The translations under genes were made by a program, and so were the position numbers. From Litomosoides sigmodontis (lineage: Eukaryota; Nematoda; Chromadorea; Rhabditida; Onchocercidae), in the NCBI GenBank assembly GCA_963070105.1, contig OY718803.1, positions 7,545,823 to 7,609,822 on the forward strand: a stretch of 64,000 nucleotides of DNA, in the 5' to 3' direction. Shown one piece after another: positions 1 through 12,623 of the stretch; position 1 is the first letter of the stretch, and the number at the start of each line of letters is the position of its first letter. Below the pieces are notes generated by a model. It ran no database searches and was not told where the DNA came from. It saw nothing but the letters and a program-made list of their open reading frames with translations.

Positions 1-3000
1 GAAATGGAATTTATTGCACAACTAAAGTCACTTTGTAAACAACTGATGCTAAAACAAACTTCTAATTCATTTACATAATTGGATTATAGAGTAATCAATC
101 ATGCTTCGTTGCTTTTTTTCGAGTTTTCCAACATTTGTTTAAAATAAAGTTTAGAAATTTGTACAGAACCAAAATCGAACCAATGGAAATTTTACTTTTT
201 AAAACAAAATTCAGGAACGATTTAGGCCATATAATTCAAACTAATTCTCAGTTCATCCCTAAGTTATTCAGATCTTGGTTGCTGGTGCAGTAAGTATTGG
301 CTGCAGTAGGAAGCACGTAATAGCATTCTTACCCACGTTATGCTATTCCACCACGCTATGTCAATGTGTTCACGTTTACTTGAAAAATTTCTACTGAAAA
401 CTTGAACGCTTAGTGATAAAACAGGAGAACTAGACGCTTCAGCTATTCCCAGCAATGCTCCATTTTCAGCATGAACACTTCACATAACAAAAATGCCGCA
501 AACTCTTTATTATTGTATGGATACTATTGCTTAACTGTATTTTCGCGTTCACATTTCTATACGCATACTACAGTCAGTGACAACGAAAGCAGTGACAGCT
601 CAAGCAAAACATGTAGGGAATAAAATGTGGAATTTTGGTGATAATATCCTGATTTTTCAGCACAAATCGAGAAGCAACGACAGTAAAATAAATGTGCAAC
701 TTACATATGTGAAAGAAAAGTGTTACGTCTCAAAACTGCAACAGAATCCTCAAGCTTCTCACAAATCAAATGTTTTTAATACTTCTGGACTAAATTCATC
801 GAAGCTCGGAAAAAAAGTTTTGAATTTCAGAAAGAAATTTCATGACTTATTTTTGTTCGAGTCGTTCCACAATCTTTGTTTACAAAAGGTTAATTCAATT
901 GACATTTTTTGTTAAAATTAGTGAAACAAAATGAATGCCTACAAAAAGATCAAATGGAAACACATCTACTGTGGTCATTTCGAGGAGCATTTGAATTTGA
1001 ATATTTGCGATGCAAAACAAATACGTGGATGAGACTCACACATCCGTTCAGATACGTGCCACTCGGAAATTACTTGAAACAAACAATCACCAGATTCATT
1101 ATAATAGATATAGCTTGATAATTGAGGTAATATCAAGCTGTTTATCCTCAATGATTAATATGATGTAATTTCCCGGCAATAATGAGATTCTCTGATCTCC
1201 TGGCGCTAGCATAAGATTTACCAATATAAAATTTTCCTTAAAAAACGCTACAGCAAGACTGTTGTTGTATTGCACGACATCAATTGGATGTTCCTTTCGT
1301 TGTTTTTTGAAATTTTTTTTATGCAAATAACGTTTAAAGTGTGCAAGCAGTGCAATTTCAGTTCCACCTGCTTCCCCTTAAACAAAAGTGTAAAAAATGT
1401 GGAAAAAATAAGAAATTAATTCTCTGTTTTTTTACAAAATAAATACAATGCATAAACAGACCTGAAAAGCACCCAAATTTGGGAGTAAGCAATAGGAGAG
1501 GGAGAAAAAGATCGTGCGAAAAGAGGTGAATGGAAAAACAAGGAGAAATATTTTCGATGAGATGGAGTGGTCATACAATTTAGAGTCCGATATCTGAGAC
1601 CGTAAGTAGAAAAGGAACTAGAACTTGAATGGTACAGTACCTACAGCAATCCTGGCTAGCTCGTAATTGCGATAAAGCTTCAACCGTGATCCCACAAAGG
1701 AGCTTTTCCTTTTTTCCAAAACACAAATGGAAAGTAACACAGGAAAAGTAATAATGGAAAGTAACACGTAAATCTTCAAATAATGAAATTTAAATGCAAG
1801 AATAAAAAAAGACATACAATAACAAGTCGTTTGCAAAACATCTCATTTGGATTTTATGATAACAGAGAAAGAGCAACCAACTTATCTAGGATATGCATTA
1901 AAAGATGAATGATTCTTTTGTCGTAGTTCTCAACAAAAAGCATGAAATAAGAGCGAAGGATTAAAGTGCTTCCACTGCTCGAGCTGCTTTTGAGAAGAAT
2001 GACAATTGTTGGTAATGTTTGTTGGAACATCACAACACTACTCTTTGTTTCCTAAGCATATCGGATACAAGTCACCCATAATCATAACTGCTAGTCCAAA
2101 ATCGACGAATTTCTAGTGAATTATGGGAACTGGACAATACCACAGATTTCTTTAAACCGAAAAGGAATTGGCATTACCTAGCAAAAACATAGTTCACGTA
2201 CAAAAGGCATAAGAAGAAAACAAAAGAAGTAAAGCAAGAGGAGTAAACAAAAAAACCGTTTCTGGTAATGGAGAGTAAAAAAGGGGAAAAAATGCCTGAG
2301 TGAAATATTTACAACGATTATAGAATAATAAGAGTTCGTCAATTGTCAGAAGCGAGAAAGAAGACATAAAAAACCGGCATCGCGAATTAGTAGAAAACAA
2401 TATGAATGATTTACTGCAGATCGAAAGTGGAAACAAATTTGACCTGTTGCTAATAACAAATAAGACGGATTAAAAAATTTTATATACACATATATGTTGA
2501 TTTCTCCAACAAAGAAGTGTAAAAACAAATAACATTTATAAACAAAACAGAAATCAGTGTTAAATTGAGATAGATGCACCCCGGTTTGTCATTTCTGATC
2601 ATTAACCTAAAACATCGATGATTAATAGTTCGCAAAGAGTTGATCTTCAAGATGATTTTTAACTAAGACGAATTTAACATTTAAGAAAATGGGACACTGC
2701 TGATGACTTTAGAAAACATAAACCTACAGTCTTACAGCTTGCTTTTGACTCGAGAATGAACTGACTCAAAACAGCTTTAATACTGGAATAAATAAGTAAC
2801 ACTATAAGCAATGTGGCCGCTAAGATGTACAAACTACTTTGTCGTAGTAATTCTAAAACTTTTTGCCCGAAAAATTGAACAATTTTCCTGAAAGCTAAAT
2901 ACGTTTCTTTAAATCTAATTGAAGTTTTCTGAGGTCATTTCGTGATAAAGCATATAAATAATATAAATATATATAATATAAAAAATGTAGAGGAACGACA

Positions 3001-3145
3001 GGTAAAGGGAAATTCCGCCATAAACTAGAAATTTTCCGTAAAAATAAGCAGCGCATGAAATTCTTAAGTAAATTCTAATTTCAAAAATAAACCCGCTTTC
3101 CTCAAAAAGACAATTCAACTGAAGACAAACTGCTTGAAGACAAAC
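1..3145. other. Non-coding stretch, no gene recognised
   Basis: AT-rich sequence with only short open frames of poor coding character (Lys/Asn- or Phe/Leu-rich). I see no splice-linked exons, RNA gene or mobile element. The right end is the 3' flank of the TMEM98-like gene. Confidence 0.5.
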
Positions 3146-4683
3146 TTATTTTGTCGGTGTCATTGGATCAGCTGGAGCTTCATCACTGTGCAAAGAATCA
3201 GCTGTAGAACCATTTCTATTGGTGGAAGGTTCCATCAGTGGTGCTTCCTCAATAACTGCCAATGATGATGGCAACTTCCGGTTAATATCTTTATCCCCTA
3301 CATTAAAATTTTCTTCCATGTGTCGAACGATCAAACGCAACGCCTCCACATGATCCTCCATTTCCTAAAATAAAAGGGAACATAGCATATTGTACAAAAA
3401 TTCGATTAAAAACAGCTTAATTATGGAGGAAGAATTACGTTTAAAACTCCATCCAAAGAATCCATATGCTTCGGGCTAATTACTGTAAAAGGAAACGCGA
3501 GGGCCCAGCAAGCACTGACAAGTGATGAAGCACGAGCTTCCAGAAGACGTACGTCTACCTGAAACTTACTGGCTATATGCTTTCCATGAATTGAATCCTT
3601 GCCGCCATTTATCATTAATAAAATTTACTGGAAGATCAGATCTGATTGTCAAATATAATTAGAATTACTATGTGTTAACAATAAATACTTTCGTTTCCTT
3701 GTCAACTCCAAACATCTCTCATTCGAAAAAAACCGAATCACTAAGAAATAACTGTACTTGGCTCGCAGCCACTGTTCGTATCAGATCGTCAAAGCGAGGC
3801 ATAATTCGTGCAGTAGCTGTAACCACCTGATCATTAAGCTTTGGTGCGATTGAATTAAGCTGAATAATAGACAGTTTTTCAGTCAAAGCATGACACAGTT
3901 TCAAAACTACAACGCAATGCTGCAGCATTCCGGAGACATCATAAATCCATTGGTTGCTATCCAAAACCTGGGCTAAAACAAGTAAAATGATATGTCATAT
4001 AAAAAAATTTGAAAATAACATTTTAGGTAACAGGAAGTCCAAAATCTAGTTCCGCTCATAATGCTGTGTATAATCGAACAGGAAGCTAACCTGCGTAAAA
4101 CTACGTGAATCACCTGCAACATACAAAAAAAGCAAGCGTTGCCGACTAAAGCATCCTACTTCAGCACTTTTTTTACTCTTCTCTAGCATTTACCAAATCA
4201 GCGCTTGCTCTTCTCACAATAAATCAAGTCCTCCTCCGATTACTTTTGCCTCTACGGCAACTTAATGATTCAAGAAGGGATTTTTAGCAACTCAGAAAGA
4301 GTAATAATGCTGACTTTAATTCCCGTAATTTTAATAATTTTGGCGATGACTTATTATGCTTCTCGAAGTTTGTATGGAAATTTTAAATTTGCAAAGTCTA
4401 TTTAAGGGACCACCTTACCATACGGGTGAAAATAAAGAGCTGTAAGTACGTGAAGTATTTTCCTTATCTAGAAAAGCAAGTAAATGCTACCAATAATAGG
4501 TCCAAGTTGCACCACACTTTCTATATTTTCGTTGTTAACTTTAGTGAAACGTAGCGATGTCATCGCCGTACGTAAACGTTCCCTTGCATGTATACGTCGT
4601 CGACACATAACGATAAGAATGAATGATGAGAAACAAAATACCGAAGCTAACACAAACAGTGCCAAGTAAACCACTACTTCCAT
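3146..4683 (-). CDS. tmem98: TMEM98-like single-pass membrane protein
   Basis: Five exons on the minus strand (4683-4491, 4113-4091, 3967-3758, 3558-3439, 3364-3146) join in phase to 254 codons plus stop; human TMEM98 is 226 residues. Residues about 4-26 are a strongly hydrophobic N-terminal membrane segment followed by an Arg-rich stretch. The helical domain matches TMEM98 through WIYDVSGMLQHC, CHALTEKL, the RFDDLIR block (family RVDDVV) and VRLLEARASSLV (family KLLDARTTALL), then LDGVLNEMEDHVEALR. The acidic, Pro/Thr-rich tail is longer than in vertebrates. Exon 2 is only 23 nt. The start is the ATG one base after a TTTCAG acceptor, suggesting trans-splicing. In vertebrates TMEM98 is a membrane protein that binds and restrains the transcription factor MYRF; a similar role here is inference. 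Confidence 0.88.
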
Positions 4684-7600
4684 CCTGAAATAGGAAACAA
4701 ATTCAAGGTAAACATTTTCCTATCGACTAATTACATTTTAGATCTGTGTTAGGATCAAGATTTATTTCGCTAATTGTTTTTTAAAAATGATGTCGACATT
4801 TAATGCTAATGTCATTTACTGGTATAATCATCCGTTTAAAAAAAAGGAAATAGAAATGCACAAATCTAAGGTAAGATAAGAGTACTAAACGTTCGACTTT
4901 CCTTCAAGTGTTCATACAATGTTTTTAATCAATGAAATAAGCGTTATTTAATCGGTCCGTGTGTTATGCTACAGATTTCGTCTCTTAGATGAATTAATTT
5001 CCCTTGAACAAGCTATAAAACATTGAGGTGATACTCTTCCTCCTATTTCTAACTACTTCTACCGATCTAATGATGAGTTTGCTACCCATTTCTAACAATC
5101 TGTGACTTGTAAATGACGATAAAATAATGAGTATGGGAAAGAATTTTTAAAAATAAAATTCAATTTGCATAGGAATTTTTATCTTACCAATTTTATGTGG
5201 TTTAAAATCAATCGAATGATCTGCGAATTGTTTGAAATCCTGTTCGCTGTTGCGTTAAGGAATAGAAAGTAACTGAACGAGCAACTTTAACTACTGCAGC
5301 ACTGTGTCACTCCAAATTTTTCTGAAAAAAAAATTGTTATAAAATGATCAATACTAAAGCAGAACAGCACAGAAGGTTAGCCCATACTTCAAGACATGTA
5401 AATAAATGCGTTTGCCACACAACTTCCATAACTGTCAACGAGTTTGATCCACAATAATCGACAGTTCAGCTCACACAAAAAAAAGGACACAAATGTCATC
5501 GTTTCAAGAAAGCAGCTAATTACTAAACCTATTCATCTTTACACCAATCAAAACATGCATATATGAATTAATCTAAAATTTCGAAAAAATAATTTCCAAA
5601 AATGAACTAAATGGGTAAAAATACAATAATATGTCCACTCGTACTGCATGTGTGTACACATATGTATGCGTCTGTACGTGTATATATATATATATATACA
5701 TATATATTTGCATGTATCTTATGCATATGATATCTATCTACGCAGCGAAGTACAGTCAGCACCTGATCATCTGTCATCATTGGAGGGGGAAAAAATGGGG
5801 AGGTAGGGTAAGTGCGAGCAACTTTAATCCTTACTACTACGACAACGACGACGAGAGCGACCAACTTTCTTCCGTACAGCTCTCCCGAACAAATGTGGCA
5901 TCCAACGACGTCAAGGATACATACATTTTTCAAATACGTAAAAACATACATAATTTTTTATTTCTCACCAACAATTTCCCTCCCTTTTCCTTCCTCCTCC
6001 TTACATTCCAAGGATATTTTCAACTGTTTCGTCCCTTTTCATTTATTCACCCGAAAAGCAGCACTAGCCGGAATGCTTCCTGTGCGATCACTTACCTATT
6101 AACTCCAACATCCAAACCATATTTAAACTACTAGTTCGAAATTCACTATTGCGCTACTAATACAAATGGAAGATTAAAAGCTTGCTTGAAAGCAATTCTA
6201 CAATAAATCGGATAGACGAATTTTACGACCGAAATTAATCACAAAAAAATTGATGGACTACGAAAGCGTGAGACGCTAATTATCCTGCCGCTTCATTATT
6301 GTAGTCTAATAGTATTAGCTTACATATATGCATTAACCACTTTATTATTCAGTACGATACTTAACAAAATACATATTAGCATCAGAGATGATCAAATATG
6401 CACTTCGTTTGATTATTTCAATTCATTTAAGGGTACGTTTCTATGTAGGAGTCAACGAAAAGTTATACACAATAGGGATCATCTGGCTTACGAAACATGG
6501 AAGTGACACCTCGAAGATACGTCAAATCTGAATTCTGTTAGGATCGAGTAAATATGATTATATCATATGTTCAAAGTACGGCGAAATAGGAATAGTTATA
6601 GGAATGGAATTTATCTCAAGTAATTAAAGAGAATCAACCTAAATTAATCTCAAAAAGGTAAAAAGCTTGAAGGAATTGTGATTTTAATCACTGCTAACTG
6701 GACACCACTTGAAAGCAGGAGTAAATTAAAGCGCATATTCCCAGCCTTACCAGTAACCTCGATGCAAGGAATATGTGATCGGCTCAAGTCTTAAGAAAGG
6801 CAACACTCACAGAATTACTTTTCTTGACCGCAAACATTCTTCCTTTTTCTCCAACTTCGCTGTAATTTCAAATTTATTGCTACCTGAAAATAAAGCTCCC
6901 TACTGCATTTAGTATAAAAGCAATGCCGACGTGCTAGATGAACCAAACGACTAAATTAAGAATTCTTGTTCAGACAACAAGCATCTTCAAAGCAATATTT
7001 AATGTAACACCTCAAAAACCAATTGATTATTGGATTGATAATTTCCCGAATTCTACGCCATAATAATGTTCACTCAACGACACTTTTTCTTGAAACGCTC
7101 GGAACATTTTTGAGTCTCTTACTCCTATTGTCCTTGAGCCTCCTTCATCTCACTCAACACCATTCAGAGATGCTGCAAAAAACCAAAATATCCTAAGCTT
7201 TCTATACGAGAATAAAGAATGCAAGCCTTCTAGTCGAAAAAAACTCAATTAAAGTCAGATATGCTTAATGAACAGAATGGACCTATCCGCCTAATAAACT
7301 AGTCGATTTTGTTTTTCGCCTCCTATAAAACAACACCTGTACTTCTTATGCAAATAAAATCATCAAAATATTGAGGATGGAACAAACAGTGTTTAGTGAT
7401 TAGACAAACTTCTCTTGTCCTTTTAAATTTCACATGGATTTAATATGCCCAATATCTAGAATATGCAGAAACTTTTACCTGTTTGTGTGAAAAGGGAATG
7501 AATTCACTTTAATAATTTTGGTAAAAAAAGGAATAAACGTTGATTAATAAGAAATGCGATGTAACGCAATGAAAATCGGAATTACAAAACATTAAACACT

Positions 7601-9138
7601 AATGACATAGAGGTATCATTTATTCATTTATTAACGCGAAAACACAAATAAAAGCATAACACTAAAACATGTAAAAATAGACATTTTCTAAAATAATTTT
7701 GCAAATTAATAATCATCATTCATTTCGATATGTGAAAGGACGAACCAGACAGTCGGAACGAAATTGTTGATTTTTATATATTTTTTTCCTTTGCTCCCCA
7801 CCAATAACATGCTAAGGTCAGCAAGTCAATGAAAACATCACGTCATCTTCAGTGTTTCAATGCTAACCTTTCACTCTTCAAACAAAGTTATCAGAAGCAC
7901 CCACATCCTCTTTCTTCTATTTCATCCTCACCACTCAAGACCATTAAAGTAGAAATATCCTAATGTAGAACAATAAAAATCATGGAAGCAACAAGAGAAT
8001 GTAGCTGCACAATAACATTTCTGAGTGTCCCTTCTCTTAAAATGCACAGATTTACTTCCTTTCTCCATTGCATATGTCACATTTCGAAAGTTTTCGAAAA
8101 TATGTTCGAAGAGTACCAGTAGAAATCGAGAAATTATTTCTCAAATTCACTTATCAACAACCTGATAAGTATCAGAAAAACAGTTCTAACTATTAGGATG
8201 TTTCTGACAGAAGCAAAGTTATGTAAAAGTTAGTAAAACTAATTCCGACAAAATATACCTGCAATTTGAGATTCATGCGTCTTTCCGGCCTCTTTCAAGA
8301 AGCATTGCTATCATAGTCCAATTCCACGCCAAAGATTCTGAATCTCGTTCCGTATATCACTGATGTCATCCACTGCTTGATCTGCACGGAACCGTGAACC
8401 GTAGTTTTCACGTTTTCAACAGGCAGAACTTCACGTCTCCATATCAGACAAGAATTTAGCACCACCAGTCAAATCCATCCATGACTGCAAAATCTCGAAA
8501 GAATTTAATTGGTCGAATCGGAATTTGTAAGTGATGAACAACGGACACTTGCATTCGGAAACACATTCCGCAACCACTGCTCATAGAATTAATTATCAAA
8601 CGGCCGTCAAAGATAGATGTGAACCGCGTAAAAAGTGGTCACCACAAGTAGGAGGGGTCGTTTACACGATGGTGTTGATGGGTCATTAGGTCAGTTGTCT
8701 TCTGGACGCGAGCATGAAGGTAAGGAAGGGTAAGGATGTGGATCGTCTGCTGTAGTGTCGAGCAATGGCCTTTCATGTTGTGGGGAATTAGTTGTTTATG
8801 CATTTGTGGAGGAAAGTTTAGCATTCGATTATGAGTTACGTGTCTGTGTTATAGTTTAAAATCGGTTTTGAATTTCGTTCTTTTTGCGAAATTTTGCAAA
8901 TCTCACTTAAATCTTGCCGTAAGTCAGCGTAGTTGGAAATATGTATATGAGCTAGCTATATCGTTTACCTGCTGTTAAAGCATCGTAGTAGTTTGGATTT
9001 CCAATTCGCAGCAATCTCCATTCTTTTCAAGTCATCTCGGAGTGAACAACGGGAGAGCCATTAATTAATTATCTATTACTTTATGATGGCTATTAAAATT
9101 TCTAAGCCTTACGTGATTACGAACAAGTGGGGTCACAG
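4684..9138. other. Intergenic stretch without recognised genes
   Basis: Low-complexity AT-rich DNA with a TA/TG microsatellite near 5660-5710. Overlapping open frames on both strands at 5600-6130 run through that repeat and are not convincing. A short coding-looking segment on the minus strand at 8330-8420 has an in-frame stop before any acceptor and could not be built into a gene. Confidence 0.4.
5655..5715. repeat. TG/TA microsatellite
   Basis: Alternating purine-pyrimidine tract (GTGTATATATATATATAC followed by further TA and TG steps). It generates spurious open frames on both strands. Confidence 0.8.
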
Positions 9139-9598
9139 CTATTGCGGATCAGCGCAAGGGAGACCAAGCTCAGGGGAATTATCACCCAATCTTCTCTGCG
9201 TCCTCCTCCTCGTCGTGCTCCGTTCACTGCGGCTTTTCGCTTGAAATTGAGCACGGACCTTGAGTGCAGGTAAAATCGCAAAATCGACCACCTCTCTGTG
9301 CCATTCCAACAACAGTTCATCTTCTCCTTCCACCCTCTCTGCTCTTAGTTAGCACTGTGTTCAGCGAAAGTGCAATTTATTGCTGCTGAATGCACTGAGC
9401 GCCACTCACTCCATCCAGAAGATTATAAATTCCATTAACAGTAAGGGGGCTGGCCAGTAATGATTTTTCTTCCTCGACATGGCTTTCTAAGATGTTAGCG
9501 TATAGTCTGTCTACTTCACGTCCGTCGTATTGCAACACTGCCATCCCTCTATGACCACGTGATGACCTTACAAAATGCTGAAGGGGTTGTTTGTGCAT
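9139..9598 (-). CDS. Small uncharacterised protein (candidate two-exon gene)
   Basis: Two minus-strand open segments can be joined in phase: 9598-9410, ending at a good donor (GGA|GTGAGT), and 9336-9139, after a GCAGAG acceptor. The intron is about 73 nt and the product about 128 residues. The first part contains YDGREVDRLYANI followed by a Glu-rich helix; the second contains EDELLLEWHREVVDFAILP and then a very Arg-rich run (STTRRRTQRR). Base composition is clearly less AT-rich than the flanks, which is the main argument for coding. The acceptor is non-ideal and I do not recognise the family. It lies head-to-head with the endosulfine gene, with about 235 bp between start codons, so a shared promoter is possible. 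The start could instead be the internal Met of MAVLQYDG. Confidence 0.35.
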
Positions 9599-9833
9599 GC
9601 ATGATGTGTTTATATTTCGAGTTGTTTGCTCACTTTTTCTGATTGATTTTATGTCATCGACAGAGATGGCTGCTTATTCTGTTTTGATGTTATGAAATAT
9701 TATTTGTTCGTTGAGCACAGAGGTTTTTTCGATTTGTCCTTGCCTTGAAGGTTGTGTTTATTTTGTTGTCGGTTATCTCAGTTTTCACTCGGTTCGATCT
9801 TTTCCCTAAACGTTAAATTCATTGATTGCAGCA

Positions 9834-11021
9834 ATGCTTAGTGGTGTTCAAAATTTGGAAGAAACTGAAAAGCTGGCTGATCAAGACTTTACTTTCGAGA
9901 AGCAGCAGGAACATCTTTTGATGAGTAAACTTGCAGCAAGTGGCAAATTACCAGTGAAACCACAGAGTGCTTTTCTGCAAAAGAAATTACAGCAACAAAG
10001 AGTATGTTTTACTTCAAAGTCCTATCGCTCTTAAAGAACAGAAAACAACTAGAGTTAATCATTAGTGTTGTTCAAAACTCTCACTCCTTTATTTTGTGAG
10101 TCCTATTTTTAGTGCTGGCAAATTTCACCGTTTATTCGAAGGGGAGAAAGATTTATGATATTATATGGGCCAAACAGCAGTTGGAGATAGTACTGTATGA
10201 CATAGTCTGGTATAGGAGAGGCTTGTTTTATGCTTGCTCCATTAGCACATTAACGTTTTTCTCCTTATTGAGTTCGATTTGTTTCTTACAGAAGTTTTTT
10301 GATTCTGGTGATTATGCCATGAATAAACAAAAAACGAGTGATTCATCAGCGAACTTGTCAGCCACCAATTTACAGGACGTTGTGCACAGAACTGGTTCAC
10401 TTTCTTCAACCACGAAGGTATTTGTGAAAATTTGTTTTGGAAGACCGTTACCGATGTACTGTTTTTAAGTCCCTAATGTTTACAGATAGTTGGTTTGCTG
10501 AATCGCCTAGTTTTTCTCCTAAAGAAGCTCGTATTTCAGCTTGATTTAAATACAGTTTAACGATAAAGTTGCAAAGAAGTATTAAGCACTATATTTGTTA
10601 CAAGGAGGGCTGTATTCAGGGTCATCTTTCGGTGTACTGAAGTTTCGCCTTCATTCATTACTATCACTAAGATGTAAACGCTGTCAACCTAGTCTGAATT
10701 TAAGTCATAAATGTAGTCATCTTTTTCAGCATTATGTTCCATATCTCTAGAATTTCATGTTTTGCTTAAACTAACTTCCTATTACTTTTCCTTTTTGCTT
10801 AAATTAATCTTATTATTCACATATTTCAGGAGGAAATGGATACACCACTTAAAATTGATGTTCTACCGACAATAAGGGATGAATCGTTGCTAATTCCACG
10901 CCCGGATACAGTTCCTCAGCGTAAATCGTCGATCATTTACCCATCCACACATAGTAAATTAAGCCCACAACCATATATTCACCACTCAACGCACGATAGC
11001 GATCCTCTCTCAGGACCTTAA
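9834..11021 (+). CDS. ensa: Endosulfine / ARPP-19 family PP2A-B55 inhibitor
   Basis: Three exons (9834-10001, 10292-10417, 10830-11021) give 161 residues. The diagnostic family motif KFFDSGDY is residues 57-64, so Ser61 corresponds to the Greatwall/MASTL phosphosite. It is preceded by the conserved basic region LMSKLAASGKLPVKP and FLQKKLQQQR (family FLMKRLQKGQ). In this family the Ser-phosphorylated form inhibits PP2A-B55 and so protects mitotic Cdk1 substrates; cytoplasmic and nuclear action is expected. The C-terminal part, about 95 residues and rich in Ser/Pro/His, is longer than in vertebrate ENSA (about 120 residues total) and shows no domain. The start is an ATG two bases after a TTGCAG acceptor at 9831, with no convincing 5' exon, as expected for a spliced-leader site. 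All junctions are phase 0. Confidence 0.9.
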
Positions 11022-12623
11022 AAAGTTTTTCATGACATTACTTCTGTTATAAATATTAGAATACCTGCTTTATTTTTTTATGCACCTATGTTCTGCCTAA
11101 CGAAACAGCATTGTTATGTGGTAATTCAAGGTCTTTCAAGGTGCGTTTTTTAAATATAGGAATGGTATCAGATCTCACACTACGCAAATCCCTGGAGGTC
11201 ATGAGGCTCTCTGAACAAAGGAAGTCACTATAGAATTCATTTTCCTTTTTGAAATTGTCAAATCAATTTAAGTTTCCCCAAAGCTTCAAAAATAGAGATC
11301 TTCGGGATTTGATTACAGATTGTTAATTATCGAATTTATCGTATGAATTTGGAGCACGCATGTATTTTAGGTGTTTGTGTTTTTTCTTTCGTAGGTTTTT
11401 CTTCCATGCAACTGTTTTTACTTTGTATGGAAAATATTCGCTTAGTTGTGTAACTTGTTGCTTGCATTAGGATCCTCCTGACTGTTCGTGTCTCATAGAA
11501 AAATGCAGGATATTGGTTATAAATCAGTAAAATTATGGAGTTCTTTCATAGGTTTTCGTCATTACTTGATGAACCGCCAATATCTTGTGCTCTGTAGGCT
11601 CAAATATCTGACTAACATCCTGGAGGATGCGTTCTTGCGCACTTTCCGGCAAAGAATACATTAGAAAATGTCAACCCGTCTTATTTTGCAAAATTCTGCC
11701 ACATTTGGCAGTCGTATATTTCTTGTAACGCTTTTCATGTCTGTATGTTACCATTATACTGCGTATTGACGCTACTATAAGTGGGTTTTTTTTAAAGAAT
11801 ATTTTCCTAAATTTTCAGCATTTAGTAAAATAAAGAAGTCTGAGAGATAGTCGCAAGCTAATGAAATAATCATATTCCACCCTAAGTGATGAGTCTATGG
11901 GTCTTATGGGGCATCACATGAATTGCATGGCATAAATCACAAACCTTAAATCTGAGATAAATCTTAGAAAGTTCAGCCACTGTACCACGAAGCTAATGGT
12001 ATTTTTATAATTATATCGTGCTACTGATCAAACTATGCAGTGTTGATAAGAGTAATTCTAAGTACTTCACTTAGGGATCTCCGAGTTTGGAAATTCGAAA
12101 AACGTTCCAGAAGTGGCCAGTTTCACCACAGCCAGCACTTTCACAAATTACATAGAACTAACATGATTTTTCCTTGAGCAGACACAGCTTAACAAATTAG
12201 GGCGGAATTATTCTTCTCGAAGTAAAAGACAATGAATCAAGATTTTTCAGTTGCAGCAGTTTTTCAATTGTTCATTTGAAAATATTAAAAACGATCTTGC
12301 CTTCAAAACCAATAAGCTAACTGCGAGTTAATAATACTTGCAACCAGATAGATTAAAAACAGCAAATGGAAGTATAGAAGTAATGGAAGTACAAACTTCT
12401 GTATCATTTGTTGGCGCTCTATTCCGAATACCGATAAAAGCCCTTTGATGAACAGTACTCGCGAAATAACGATTATAAATTAATGCTGGTGACTGCGAAC
12501 CTTCTTATAAAATTATATTGCTAGGCAATGTTCGAAAACAAAGGAAATCTTCCCGAAACAGTACGATAGAAAGTCGATGTTACTACACTGCTAAAACGTG
12601 ATCCATGGTAAACAAGAAAGACT
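11022..12623. other. Convergent 3' flanks of the endosulfine and MED15 genes
   Basis: The two genes point at each other here. The interval holds UTR-like AT-rich sequence. An AATAAA occurs at 11829-11834, far from the endosulfine stop codon. No further gene, RNA or repeat recognised. Confidence 0.5.

Noticed and set aside
5607..6134. Overlapping open frames of 114-167 residues on both strands
   Set aside because: They cross a TA/TG microsatellite, have no splice context and low-complexity translations, and resemble no family.
8330..8420. Minus-strand coding-like segment (GSRFRADQAVDDISDIRNEIQ)
   Set aside because: A stop lies in frame immediately upstream with no acceptor between, so no consistent exon could be built; a partner segment near 8970-9060 also failed on phase.
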